Source: Sediminibacterium ginsengisoli (GTDB lineage Bacteria; Bacteroidota; Bacteroidia; Chitinophagales; Chitinophagaceae). Taken from it: 36,025 nucleotides of DNA. Location: positions 1 to 36,025 of the forward strand of contig CAMDLR010000019.1 in the NCBI GenBank assembly GCA_945901845.1, given 5' to 3'. A program made the translations under genes and the position numbers. Below are positions 1 to 7,296 of the stretch, piece by piece (position 1 is the stretch's first letter; every line of letters starts with the position of its first letter). A model generated the notes under the pieces. That model saw nothing but the letters and a program-made list of their open reading frames with translations, was not told the DNA's origin and made no database searches.

Positions 1-1
1 A

Positions 2-436
2 AAGTGGCATCTAAAAGGACATTGGAACTGGTATACCGAAATGCATGTGCAACAAAAAATCGGAACAGGTCCAGTTAATGTGCCTTTATTTTATACCAGA
101 AATAGACTGGCTTTTGAAGGCAACTTTTTTACCAACCTCGATGTTTCTACAGGGCTCGAATTGCAATATTTTACAGCCTATAATGCCGATGGCTATTCTC
201 CATTTTTAGGGGCATTTTTCTATCAAAATAGCCAGCAGCTTTCTAATAGACCTGATATTCATGCCTTCTTTCATTTCAGAATCAAGCGTTTAAAAGGATT
301 TATTCGGGTAGAAAACCTAAACAGTTTAAATACGGCTAAAGGATTTTCATTTGACAAGCCCAATTTTATGACGGCGCTTTACCCCAATACTACCCTTTGG
401 ACCCGGATTGGAATCTGGTGGGACTTTATTAATTAA
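2..436 (+). CDS. Putative outer-membrane porin, C-terminal part (5' end outside window)
   Basis: The frame is open from the left edge, reading KWHLKGHWNWY before the first ATG at 41, so this is the C-terminal end of a larger gene and not a gene starting at 41. The visible 144 residues alternate hydrophobic and polar positions and are rich in aromatic residues (for example NRLAFEGNFF and LELQYFTAY). They end in a strand-like segment, TRIGIWWDFIN, as expected for the last strand of an outer-membrane beta barrel. The pattern fits the Bacteroidota 'putative porin' family, but without the N-terminus the family call is an inference. It is followed 20 bases later by the HYC_CC_PP gene on the same strand. 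Substrate unknown. Confidence 0.6.
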   Translation, partial: KWHLKGHWNWYTEMHVQQKIGTGPVNVPLFYTRNRLAFEGNFFTNLDVSTGLELQYFTAYNADGYSPFLGAFFYQNSQQLSNRPDIHAFFHFRIKRLKGFIRVENLNSLNTAKGFSFDKPNFMTALYPNTTLWTRIGIWWDFIN

Positions 437-456
437 AGTATTGTAACTTTACATTC

Positions 457-849
457 ATGAAGCGCTTCATTACCCTATTTATTGCACTTATTTACCTGGT
501 TATGTCTACTGGGTTTATAACGAATAGCCATTACTGTATGGGTAAACTCAGTTCTATAGAACTGGGGCGTTCCGAAGTAAAAAAATGTATTTGTGGCATG
601 CGTATTGATAGCGTAAAAAAAAACAAGTGCTGTCATTCTAAAATCGATGTAGTTAAACTCGAAGACTCTCACAAGTCAACCCCAAGTATCTTATTCCAAT
701 TCGATTTAATGGAAGCGGTGGTGCCTCAATTTTATTTGAGTGCTGTTAACTATACTAGTTTATACACCACAGACAACTACCTTAAAAAGTTGCCACCTAA
801 TTTACACGAACAAGATACCTATAAACGTATCTGTGTATTTTTAATTTAG
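457..849 (+). CDS. HYC_CC_PP family protein (small exported cysteine-rich protein)
   Basis: A 130-residue protein with an N-terminal hydrophobic segment (about residues 4-22) that looks like a signal peptide or anchor. It then shows the three motifs that name a Bacteroidota family: HYC (HYCMGK), CC (KCCHSK) and PP (KLPPN). It has seven cysteines between the hydrophobic segment and residue 60, including a CIC triplet, which suggests metal binding or disulfides in the periplasm. The function of the family is not known to me. Two secreted HMA-domain proteins follow on the same strand, so a role in metal handling is a reasonable inference. A TAACTTTA box (444-451), one base from the Bacteroidota -7 consensus, lies just upstream of the ATG. 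Confidence 0.75.
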   Translation: MKRFITLFIALIYLVMSTGFITNSHYCMGKLSSIELGRSEVKKCICGMRIDSVKKNKCCHSKIDVVKLEDSHKSTPSILFQFDLMEAVVPQFYLSAVNYTSLYTTDNYLKKLPPNLHEQDTYKRICVFLI

Positions 850-884
850 GATTACACTTCACTTTATTTATTTTCTATTTATTC

Positions 885-911
885 TTGAAACATCTTATTT
901 ACGTGTTTCAA
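885..911 (+). other. Small hairpin between HYC_CC_PP and first HMA gene
   Basis: TTGAAACA at 885-892 can pair with TGTTTCAA at 904-911 around an 11-base loop. It is followed by an AT-rich run without a clean T-tract, so it is a weak terminator or an mRNA stability element at best. It lies 30 bases before the next start codon. Confidence 0.3.
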
Positions 912-940
912 TTCATTTATTATACCTTAAAATCAATTGT

Positions 941-1300
941 ATGAAAATCAAATTTCTTATCGCATCTATTTTAACTATTGTATTAACTGTATCTGTCGCA
1001 TTTGCTCAAACAAAGCCAGCTCCAAAGTCTGAAACTATTAAAGTTTGGGGTAATTGTGGCATGTGTAAAACAACCATTGAAACGGCAGCTAAAGATGCTG
1101 GTGCATCTACCGCTGTTTGGAACAAGACAACTAAAATGTTAAAAATCACTTACCTAGCATCTGCAACAAGCGGTGCTAAAGTTCAGGAAAAAATTTCCAG
1201 CGTAGGGTATGATACCAAAGATCAAACAGCGCCTGATGCGGTTTACAATGAACTTCCAGAATGTTGCCAGTATGAGCGTAAGGCAGCTAAAAAAAATTAA
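941..1300 (+). CDS. Exported heavy-metal-associated (HMA) domain protein
   Basis: A 119-residue protein with a clear signal peptide (residues 1-22, cleavage likely after AFA). One HMA fold follows, with the metal-binding motif GNCGMCK (Cys39 and Cys42), and a second cysteine pair lies near the C-terminus in PECCQYER (Cys108 and Cys109). HMA domains bind soft metal ions, mostly Cu(I), and pass them to partner proteins. Here the signal peptide places the protein in the periplasm. The C-terminal CC pair could form a second site or complete the first. The neighbours are the HYC_CC_PP protein upstream and a second exported HMA protein 20 bases downstream, so the two HMA genes are probably one operon. 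The metal itself cannot be read from the sequence. Confidence 0.85.
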   Translation: MKIKFLIASILTIVLTVSVAFAQTKPAPKSETIKVWGNCGMCKTTIETAAKDAGASTAVWNKTTKMLKITYLASATSGAKVQEKISSVGYDTKDQTAPDAVYNELPECCQYERKAAKKN

Positions 1301-1320
1301 TCATTCAAAAGCTTTAATAC

Positions 1321-1815
1321 ATGAAAAAAATATTTTTATTGTTGATTTGCTGCTGGGCTGTAAGTGCTAATGCACAAGTGCAAAAAGTGAATTTGCAAGC
1401 TAGTGGATTAACCTGTGCGATGTGTTCAAAAGCTATTTACAAAGCAGTTTCGGCCATTTCATTTGTAGATACGGTGCTTGTAAATATTGAAACGTCTACC
1501 TATGATATTCGGTTCAATAATGAAACGCCCCCTCAGTTTAATCAGATTGCTAAGGCAGTTGTAGATGCCGGATTTTCAGTTGCTAATTTCACAGTTATGG
1601 TAAACTTTGATAAGCAGGCTGTTGATAAAAATGGGTTATTTACACTTGATGGCATTCAGTATAAATTTATGGGAACGCCACCGGCTACCTTACAAGGCAG
1701 TAAGAAATTGCAGTTGGTAGGGAAGCCGTATATGTTACCCAAAGATTTAAAAAAGATACCTGCAGCTCAGCTTGGAAATGTAGCATCTAATACGTACTTG
1801 GTAGCATTAAAATAA
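1321..1815 (+). CDS. Exported HMA-domain protein with C-terminal extension
   Basis: A 164-residue protein with a signal peptide (cleavage probably after SANA, residue 18) and an HMA domain with the motif LTCAMCSK (Cys32 and Cys35), spanning roughly residues 20-90. The remaining 75 residues (VMVNFDKQAV onward) are not HMA and contain a small beta-rich segment ending in NTYLVALK; I do not recognise them. The gene starts 20 bases after the previous HMA gene and probably shares its transcript. It is likely a periplasmic metal-binding protein acting with its neighbour. A strong hairpin with a T-tract follows the stop codon. Confidence 0.82.
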   Translation: MKKIFLLLICCWAVSANAQVQKVNLQASGLTCAMCSKAIYKAVSAISFVDTVLVNIETSTYDIRFNNETPPQFNQIAKAVVDAGFSVANFTVMVNFDKQAVDKNGLFTLDGIQYKFMGTPPATLQGSKKLQLVGKPYMLPKDLKKIPAAQLGNVASNTYLVALK

Positions 1816-1831
1816 AGTAACTACTATTTAG

Positions 1832-2173
1832 AGTAGGCTGCTCTTTTTTTTATCTTCAAAAGGTAAAAAAAGGGCAGCCTATATATTTTTAGCCATCTAT
1901 TTACTAGGTGCTACGCAGCTACATCAGCTGCTAAAAATGCCTTTATTGATCGAGCATTACATGGAACATAAATTGGATAATGGCAACTTGTCACTTATTG
2001 GTTTTATGTATCAGCATTACGTGGGAGATGATGGTAATGCAAACGATGATCAGAAAGATCAAAATTTACCTTTTAAGTCGGCTCATTTTCAAATGCAAAA
2101 CACGGTTGTTTTTGCTGTATTCAAATACGAGGCACCAAAAATTATTGCGAATAAATGTGCTAATGGTTTTTGA
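1832..2173 (+). pseudogene. Small conserved-looking ORF without a standard start codon
   Basis: The frame is open from 1832 and ends with TGA at 2171-2173. It reads, from 1862, GKKRAAYIFLAIYLLGATQL, then HQLLKMPLLIEHYMEHK and onward, which looks like a natural protein: a basic N-terminus, a membrane or signal segment, then a soluble stretch with LPFKSAH. I recall this pattern from small Bacteroidota proteins encoded near metal or TonB genes, whose N-terminus would be expected at MKK. Here the codon before KKR is GGT. The only ATG at 1937 would cut off the hydrophobic segment, and no in-frame GTG or TTG precedes it. It is either a start-lost relic, a gene with a rare start codon (for example CTG at 1838), or starts at 1937. 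Its 3' end overlaps ispH by 14 bases. Confidence 0.5.
1834..1881 (+). terminator. Long hairpin terminator after HMA genes
   Basis: TAGGCTGCTC plus a run of T at 1834-1850 pairs with a run of A plus GGGCAGCCTA at 1864-1881, about 17 pairs with one G-T wobble and a loop of roughly 13 bases. It begins 18 bases after the HMA stop codon and reads as a terminator in both directions. The right arm overlaps the N-terminal codons of the next open frame. Confidence 0.75.
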
Positions 2174-3389
2174 CAACATTTGCAAAATCAATTTGATCTT
2201 GCACATTGTAAAAGCCTGCAATCTTTTGTATCACGGCTTCTACAACAGCGTCGGGACAACTAGCACCACTTGTTATTAATATTTTAATCGCTGCTTGTTC
2301 AGGTAAATAATTGCTTAGCGTGTGTAGTTCCTTGGTGTTCCAGTTTCTGTGTTCAATGGAGTTTTTAGAGATGAGTCTGTCCGGGCTATCAATAAAATAA
2401 GTAGGTAGTTTTTGTTCGCATAACTCAACTAGGTGAGATGAGTTACTGCTATTGTAGCCCCCAATAACAATGGCTAAGTCAGCCTTGGTATCAAGCATTC
2501 CTTTAACAGCCGTTTGATTGTCGCTTGTTGCGTAGCAAAGGGTATCTCTGGTGTCTGCAAAGCGCGTTTCAATGGTATCGTCCGTTAATTGATAATGCGC
2601 CTTGATGGTTGATTTTAAAAATTCAGAAATAGCCTGTGTGTCTGATGCTAGTTGAGTGGTTTGATTGACTACGCCAATTTTTGCTAAATCTTTGGTTACA
2701 TCAAAATTATTCGAGTAACGGCCTTCAAATTCTTTGTAAAATGTTTCTGCCTTTTTTTCTCCAGTGATGTATTTTGCTAGAGCAATCGTTTCCTCCATAT
2801 CATTTACCACAACTGTTGGTGTGTGATACGATGCATGAGAAAAAGTAGCCCTTGTTTCTTCGTGTTTTGGTTTGCCATGAACAACAATACTGTATCCTTT
2901 TTGTGCTATCTGTTCAGATCTGTTCCATACTTTTTCTACAAATGGACAGGTGGTATTGTATTTTTCTGTTGAAATCCCTTTTTCTGCAAGCGTAGCTTCC
3001 ATGTCAAGTGTTGTGCCAAATGCAGGGATTATAACAACATCTTCATTTGTAAGTGTATCAAGCGGAATTAATGTTTTACCATTTGTGTCTTGTAAAAATT
3101 TCACCCCTCTTGCCAATAAATCTTCATTTACTTGGGGGTTATGTATCATTTCACTTAATAAGAAAATTCTTTTTCCTGGGTTTTCTTCGATTGTTCTAAA
3201 AGCAATTTCTATGGCATTTTCTACGCCATAACAAAATCCAAAATGTCTGGCTAAATAAATGTCTAGATTTCCGAGTTTTAATAAAGATGGGGTAAAATCT
3301 TTTTTAAGTTTATCCCCATCTTTTCGGTACTGTTTGATGGCACTTATAAGACTGCTTTTATAGCCAGTAGGTACGTTAAACTGCTTCAT
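2160..3389 (-). CDS. ispH: 4-hydroxy-3-methylbut-2-enyl diphosphate reductase
   Basis: Last enzyme of the MEP isoprenoid pathway: a cytoplasmic iron-sulfur protein that reduces HMBPP to IPP and DMAPP. The 409-residue protein is of the long type, with about 40 extra N-terminal residues compared with E. coli. The three cluster cysteines are visible: Cys53 in HFGFCYGVENA, Cys148 in NTTCPFVEKVW and Cys285 in RDTLCYATSDNQ. The substrate-binding histidines fit EMIHNPQV (His83) and KPKHEET (His176). I chose the ATG at 3389 over an upstream in-frame start at 3500 because homology begins there and a promoter-like TATCTTTG lies 4 bases upstream. Its stop overlaps the small ORF on the other strand. It is divergent from the ABC-F gene. 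Confidence 0.93.
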   Translation of the reverse strand: MKQFNVPTGYKSSLISAIKQYRKDGDKLKKDFTPSLLKLGNLDIYLARHFGFCYGVENAIEIAFRTIEENPGKRIFLLSEMIHNPQVNEDLLARGVKFLQDTNGKTLIPLDTLTNEDVVIIPAFGTTLDMEATLAEKGISTEKYNTTCPFVEKVWNRSEQIAQKGYSIVVHGKPKHEETRATFSHASYHTPTVVVNDMEETIALAKYITGEKKAETFYKEFEGRYSNNFDVTKDLAKIGVVNQTTQLASDTQAISEFLKSTIKAHYQLTDDTIETRFADTRDTLCYATSDNQTAVKGMLDTKADLAIVIGGYNSSNSSHLVELCEQKLPTYFIDSPDRLISKNSIEHRNWNTKELHTLSNYLPEQAAIKILITSGASCPDAVVEAVIQKIAGFYNVQDQIDFANVVKNH

Positions 3390-3393
3390 GTTG

Positions 3394-3401
3394 CAAAGAT
3401 A
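3394..3401 (-). promoter_or_regulatory. TATCTTTG -7 box for ispH
   Basis: On the minus strand this reads TATCTTTG, a perfect match to the Bacteroidota -7 consensus TAnnTTTG, with only CAAC between it and the ispH ATG. A possible TTTG (complement of 3426-3429) lies 24 bases further up, slightly too far for a good -33 box. The spacing predicts a leaderless or nearly leaderless message. Confidence 0.55.
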
Positions 3402-3457
3402 GGGGCATCTGGGAACCTGAAATAACAAACTGAGGGTAAACTTAGGGCTTTGAGTCT

Positions 3458-3465
3458 TACCTTTG
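3458..3465 (+). promoter_or_regulatory. TACCTTTG -7 box for the ABC-F gene
   Basis: TACCTTTG matches TAnnTTTG exactly and stops 4 bases before the ATG at 3470. No good TTTG is seen at the -33 distance. As for ispH on the opposite strand, transcription would start at or very near the start codon. Confidence 0.5.
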
Positions 3466-3469
3466 CGCC

Positions 3470-5365
3470 ATGCATTATGTATCTGTAGAGGGGCTAACAA
3501 AAAGTTACGGAATCAATCCGCTTTTCAATAATATTTCCTTCAATATCAATGAGGGTGACAAAATTGCCTTAATTGCCCGTAATGGGGTGGGTAAGTCTAC
3601 ACTTTTAAAAATCATGGCAGGTCAGGAAACGCCCGATAGCGGAAAGTTTTGGATCAATAAAGAGGTAACAGTGGCCCTTTTTGAACAGGATCCGGTTTTT
3701 GACGAGGATAAAACCATTGTAGAAAATATATTCAAAGCCAATCATCCTATTATTAAGGCCATTCAAAAATATGAATTGGCGATGGAGGCCGAAGATGGCA
3801 TGCTCATTTCAGAAAGTATCATGGAAATGGATGATTTGGGTGCATGGGATTTTGAGGCTAAAGTCAAACAAATTTTAGGAAAACTAAATATACATCACCT
3901 TCAAAAAAAGGTAAACGAATTAAGTGGCGGTCAGCGCAAAAGAGTGGCACTTGCAAAAACGCTCATTGATATTGGCTTTGAGCATCAGCATACCCTTCTT
4001 ATGATGGATGAGCCTACCAACCACCTCGATGTAGAAATGATTGAGTGGTTAGAGCATTACTTAAATGGCGAAAATATTACGCTACTACTCGTAACGCACG
4101 ACCGTTATTTTTTAGACGCCGTTTGTGATGAAATTTGGGAGCTCGAAAGAGAAAACATGTATGTGTACAAAGGCGACTATGAATCATACATGGAAAAAAA
4201 GGCAGCTCGTATTGATAGTGAGCAGGCTAGTATTGATAAGGCTAGAAACCAATACCGCAAAGAGTTAGAGTGGATGCGTAAGCAACCCAAAGCGCGTACC
4301 ACCAAGAGCAAAAGCCGTCAAGATAATTTTTATGAAGTAGAAGCGAGGGCTAAGCAAAAAATAGAAGATGCGCAGTTGCAATTAGAGGCTAAAATGAGCA
4401 GGCTTGGCGGGAAAATTGTAGAATTAAAAAAAGTAAATAAATCATACGGCGATCTAGAAATTTTAAAAGGCTTTGATTACACTTTTTCAAAAGGTGAAAG
4501 AGTGGGTGTGGTTGGAAAAAATGGAATTGGAAAGTCTACCTTCTTAAATATCATACAAGAACTTGAAACACCAACAAGTGGAAAGGTGAATGTGGGTGAC
4601 ACGGTTGTGTTTGGTAATTTTTCTCAAACCGGTCTCGATGTAAAAGAAGATTTTAGGGTGATCGAATATGTAAAATCTTTTGCAGAGAGTTTTCCTTTGG
4701 CAAAAGGAGGAAGCATAAGTGCCTCACAATTTTTAGAATTGTTTTTATTCCCGCCAGATAAACAGTATACTTATTTGTCGTCACTTAGTGGTGGTGAAAA
4801 AAAGAGACTTCACTTATTAACCATCTTATTTAGAAACCCCAACTTTTTAATTCTAGATGAACCTACCAACGACCTTGACCTACCAACGCTTGCGGTTCTT
4901 GAAAGCTTTTTAACGGAGTACCAGGGCTGTGTCATGATTGTATCACACGACCGTTATTTTATGGACAGGTTAGTAGATCACTTATTTGTTTTTGAGGGTG
5001 GGGGATTTGTTAGAGATTTTCCCGGCAATTATACCCAGTACCGTATTTGGCTTAAAGAGCAAGAAACGGCAAAAGCAAATGGAACAAATAGCCCTACAAA
5101 AGCGACTTCTATTGAGCCAGTTGCACCATTAGCTCCTGCTCCTGCAAAAAAGAAAATGACTTTTAAAGAGAAGCATGAGTTTGAAAAACTAGAAAAGGAA
5201 ATGCCTGTTTTAGAAGCCGAAAAAATCAAGTTAACGTTTCAAATGAGTAACGAAAATTTAAATTTTGACCAAATTACTTTACTCGCAGAGGCGCTTACAA
5301 AAGTTACGCAGTCTTTGGGAGAAATGGAACTACGCTGGCTGGAGTTGAGTGAGATGGTAGCGTAG
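3470..5365 (+). CDS. ABC-F family ATPase (ribosome-associated type)
   Basis: A 631-residue protein with two ABC ATPase domains and no membrane segments, typical of the ABC-F family that acts at the ribosomal E site. Domain 1 has Walker A ARNGVGKST (36-44), signature LSGGQRKR (151-158) and Walker B LLMMDEPTNHLD (176-187). The charged linker at about 240-315, containing EWMRKQPKARTTKSKSR, matches the tRNA-interaction motif. Domain 2 has GKNGIGKST (349-357), LSGGEKKR and FLILDEPTNDLD. After a proline/alanine-rich hinge (about 550-575), a C-terminal helical hairpin resembles the Uup coiled coil. The first Walker A has Ala in place of the usual first Gly. Whether it is housekeeping (Uup/EttA-like) or gives antibiotic resistance cannot be decided from the sequence. 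Its 3' end overlaps mqnD by 62 bases. Confidence 0.9.
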   Translation: MHYVSVEGLTKSYGINPLFNNISFNINEGDKIALIARNGVGKSTLLKIMAGQETPDSGKFWINKEVTVALFEQDPVFDEDKTIVENIFKANHPIIKAIQKYELAMEAEDGMLISESIMEMDDLGAWDFEAKVKQILGKLNIHHLQKKVNELSGGQRKRVALAKTLIDIGFEHQHTLLMMDEPTNHLDVEMIEWLEHYLNGENITLLLVTHDRYFLDAVCDEIWELERENMYVYKGDYESYMEKKAARIDSEQASIDKARNQYRKELEWMRKQPKARTTKSKSRQDNFYEVEARAKQKIEDAQLQLEAKMSRLGGKIVELKKVNKSYGDLEILKGFDYTFSKGERVGVVGKNGIGKSTFLNIIQELETPTSGKVNVGDTVVFGNFSQTGLDVKEDFRVIEYVKSFAESFPLAKGGSISASQFLELFLFPPDKQYTYLSSLSGGEKKRLHLLTILFRNPNFLILDEPTNDLDLPTLAVLESFLTEYQGCVMIVSHDRYFMDRLVDHLFVFEGGGFVRDFPGNYTQYRIWLKEQETAKANGTNSPTKATSIEPVAPLAPAPAKKKMTFKEKHEFEKLEKEMPVLEAEKIKLTFQMSNENLNFDQITLLAEALTKVTQSLGEMELRWLELSEMVA

Positions 5366-6161
5366 CATTTATTTGCTGATAAATATGCACAAGGGATTCA
5401 ATAGCATTCTTTCCGGTTTCGCCCATATCAATGCTAAAATCGTTGACGTATAAATCAATGTGTTGGCGCATCACAGCTTCGCTCATTTCTTGAGCGTGAC
5501 AACTTACATAATCACTAATAGTAGGGTAGTTATTAAACGCATAAGCCACACTTTTAGCAATTAGTTGGTCCACTTGTTGCATGATTGGTTTTGGGATTCG
5601 ATTGCTAGCGACTATACCACCAAGTGCAATTGGACTTTTTGTTTTTGTTTCCCAATCCGCGCCCAAATCTGTTATTTTATAAAGCCCTTTTTGTGCGTAG
5701 GTGAATCTATTTTCGTGAATAATCACCCCAGCGTCTACCTCGCCAGATAAAACAGCTGCTTCTATTTCATTAAAGACATAAAACGAAATATTTGTAGCTT
5801 CTGGGTAAACGTAAGAAAATAGTAAATAAGCGGTTGTGTTTTTGCCCGGAATGGCAATGCGTAAATTATTTACTTGGTCTGGGGTAATATGTGGGTCTTT
5901 GCAAATTAAAAGTGGGCCAACACCAATCCCCATGGCACCTCCACTATTTAATAGGGTATGGGTTTCCAATAACAATGGCAAAACGCCATAGCTTATTTTC
6001 GAAAAATCCAACTTGTCTTCTAGTGCAAAATTGTTAAGGGTTTGAACGTCTTCTAGGTGCACCTCAAAATCTAAACCTTCCGTGTCAATTTTTTTATTAA
6101 CAAGTGCGTCAAAAATAAAAGTATCGTTAGGGCAGGGAGAAAAACCAAGACTAAACTTCAT
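5304..6161 (-). CDS. mqnD: 1,4-dihydroxy-6-naphthoate synthase, futalosine pathway
   Basis: A 285-residue cytoplasmic protein with the MqnD N-terminus FSLGFSPCPNDTFIFDAL, then the solute-binding-protein-like fold typical of MqnA/MqnD (SKISYGVLPLLL, GVGPLLICKD, GVIIHENRFTY). In the futalosine route to menaquinone it converts cyclic de-hypoxanthine futalosine to 1,4-dihydroxy-6-naphthoate. It follows mqnB by 4 bases on the same strand, so the two form an operon. The last 19 residues (TLPSHSTPAS onward) lie wholly inside the 3' end of the opposite ABC-F gene. They look like a low-complexity extension and may have arisen by loss of an earlier stop codon. Confidence 0.9.
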   Translation of the reverse strand: MKFSLGFSPCPNDTFIFDALVNKKIDTEGLDFEVHLEDVQTLNNFALEDKLDFSKISYGVLPLLLETHTLLNSGGAMGIGVGPLLICKDPHITPDQVNNLRIAIPGKNTTAYLLFSYVYPEATNISFYVFNEIEAAVLSGEVDAGVIIHENRFTYAQKGLYKITDLGADWETKTKSPIALGGIVASNRIPKPIMQQVDQLIAKSVAYAFNNYPTISDYVSCHAQEMSEAVMRQHIDLYVNDFSIDMGETGKNAIESLVHIYQQINATLPSHSTPASVVPFLPKTA

Positions 6162-6165
6162 GGCA

Positions 6166-6834
6166 CTATTTTTTTAAACCATTTTCTAATGTGGCTAAAT
6201 AGGTAAGCACATATGCTTCCAATTGCTCAATTGATTCTTTGAGTTTCCATTTTGCTTTATTTCTTTCTCCCACATAATTAGAAATAGCCCTTATTTGAAT
6301 AAATGGCGTTTTGGTAAGGCTGCCAACATAATGAAGGGCAGCACCTTCCATGCTTTCTAAATCGGGGTTATGCGCCTCAATAATTTCTTTAATTCGTTTA
6401 GGCGACGTTGTAATTTCATTGATGGTAACAGCTGCAGCCGTATCTGTTTTTAAAACGTTGAATAACTTGACACCCTGGTTAATGAGCTTTCTTTTTTTAA
6501 AAGGTGCTTCATTTTCTTTGATTAATTGACTATCAAATAAATCGGTAAATATTCCTTTTTCACGTACGCCTAAATCTGCAATGGCTTCTGATGTAACAAC
6601 CCATATTTTTCCAAGGGGCTCGGTTTTAATATAACCACCCGCAATACCCATTTGAATGATTAAATCTGGTTGGTGTGCAGTAATAAGTTGTGTAAGCTTT
6701 ACGCCAGAGGCTAGCATACCTATGCCGGTTGCATGAAAGCTAATTTTTACTTTGCTTTTTTTGAAAAGTTGGCTTGCTTTTTTTGCACAACCATCTAGTT
6801 CTAGGTTCGTGGCAGCTGTTATAATTACCCGCAT
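6166..6834 (-). CDS. mqnB: Futalosine hydrolase
   Basis: A 222-residue protein of the nucleoside phosphorylase/nucleosidase fold. Markers are the N-terminal strand MRVIITAATNLELDG, the glycine-rich LIIQMGIAGGY, and DLESMEGAALHYV, where the Met-Glu pair contacts the ribose. MqnB removes hypoxanthine from futalosine in menaquinone synthesis. The identity is supported by its partner mqnD, whose ATG comes 4 bases after the mqnB stop. I chose the ATG at 6834 over one at 6873, which would add 13 residues lying across its own promoter; the MRVII start fits the family. A TATTTTTG box sits 6 bases upstream. Confidence 0.9.
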   Translation of the reverse strand: MRVIITAATNLELDGCAKKASQLFKKSKVKISFHATGIGMLASGVKLTQLITAHQPDLIIQMGIAGGYIKTEPLGKIWVVTSEAIADLGVREKGIFTDLFDSQLIKENEAPFKKRKLINQGVKLFNVLKTDTAAAVTINEITTSPKRIKEIIEAHNPDLESMEGAALHYVGSLTKTPFIQIRAISNYVGERNKAKWKLKESIEQLEAYVLTYLATLENGLKK

Positions 6835-6840
6835 AGAGTA

Positions 6841-6874
6841 CAAAAATACTCCGATTCTGCCTACCTTTGCCAAA
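6841..6874 (-). promoter_or_regulatory. Promoter of mqnB-mqnD (-33 TTTG and -7 TATTTTTG)
   Basis: On the minus strand TTTG (complement of 6871-6874) is followed after 22 bases by TATTTTTG (complement of 6841-6848). Both match the Bacteroidota consensus with acceptable spacing. Only 6 bases separate the -7 box from the mqnB ATG. The forward box for the pterin synthase gene lies between the two elements. Confidence 0.6.
6862..6869 (+). promoter_or_regulatory. TACCTTTG -7 box for first pterin synthase
   Basis: TACCTTTG is a perfect TAnnTTTG match 16 bases before the ATG at 6886. No convincing TTTG at the -33 position. It sits inside the mqnB promoter on the opposite strand, so the two promoters probably cannot be occupied at the same time. 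Confidence 0.5.
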
Positions 6875-6885
6875 ATATTGGTCAG

Positions 6886-7296
6886 ATGGTTTATTTAACA
6901 AGACAAGAACATTTTAACGCAGCCCATAAATTATACAATCCCAATTGGTCTAATGAGCAAAACAACGCGGTATTTGGTGTTTGTGCAAACGAGAATTGGC
7001 ATGGCCACAATTATGATTTGTACGTTACGGTTAAGGGTAACCCGGATCCGGAAACTGGATTTGTGTATGACGTTAAAAAGTTAAGTCAATTAATAAAAAG
7101 CCAGGTAATAGATAAGTTAGACCATAAAAACCTCAATTTGGATGTGGATTTTATGACCGGCAAACTATGTAGTACCGAAAATTTGGCCATTGCCATTTGG
7201 GAGCAATTGGCGCCACATTTGCCTGGTTCTGTTGAGCTTCACTGCATAAAGTTGTATGAAACGCCACGCATTTACGTCGAATATTTCGGTGAATAA
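6886..7296 (+). CDS. 6-pyruvoyl-tetrahydropterin/6-carboxytetrahydropterin synthase family, copy 1
   Basis: A 136-residue enzyme of the PTPS/QueD family (COG0720), which acts on dihydroneopterin triphosphate. The zinc ligands are His14 in FNAAHKL, and His39 and His41 in WHGHNY. The catalytic cysteine is Cys33 in FGVCANENWHGHNY, the Asp-His pair is D79-H80 in KLDHKNLN, and the pterin-anchoring Glu is in LYETPRIYVEY (Glu125). The spacing is C-x5-HGH, as in animal PTPS, whereas E. coli-type QueD has C-x3-HGH. The product may therefore be 6-pyruvoyl-tetrahydropterin and not the queuosine precursor; this is an inference from motif spacing. A paralogue and folE follow on the same strand. I leave the gene symbol open for that reason. 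Confidence 0.85.
   Translation: MVYLTRQEHFNAAHKLYNPNWSNEQNNAVFGVCANENWHGHNYDLYVTVKGNPDPETGFVYDVKKLSQLIKSQVIDKLDHKNLNLDVDFMTGKLCSTENLAIAIWEQLAPHLPGSVELHCIKLYETPRIYVEYFGE

Noticed and set aside
1980..2279. 99-codon plus-strand frame overlapping ispH
   Set aside because: It overlaps the small ORF in another frame and the well-supported ispH gene; its translation has no protein-like pattern.
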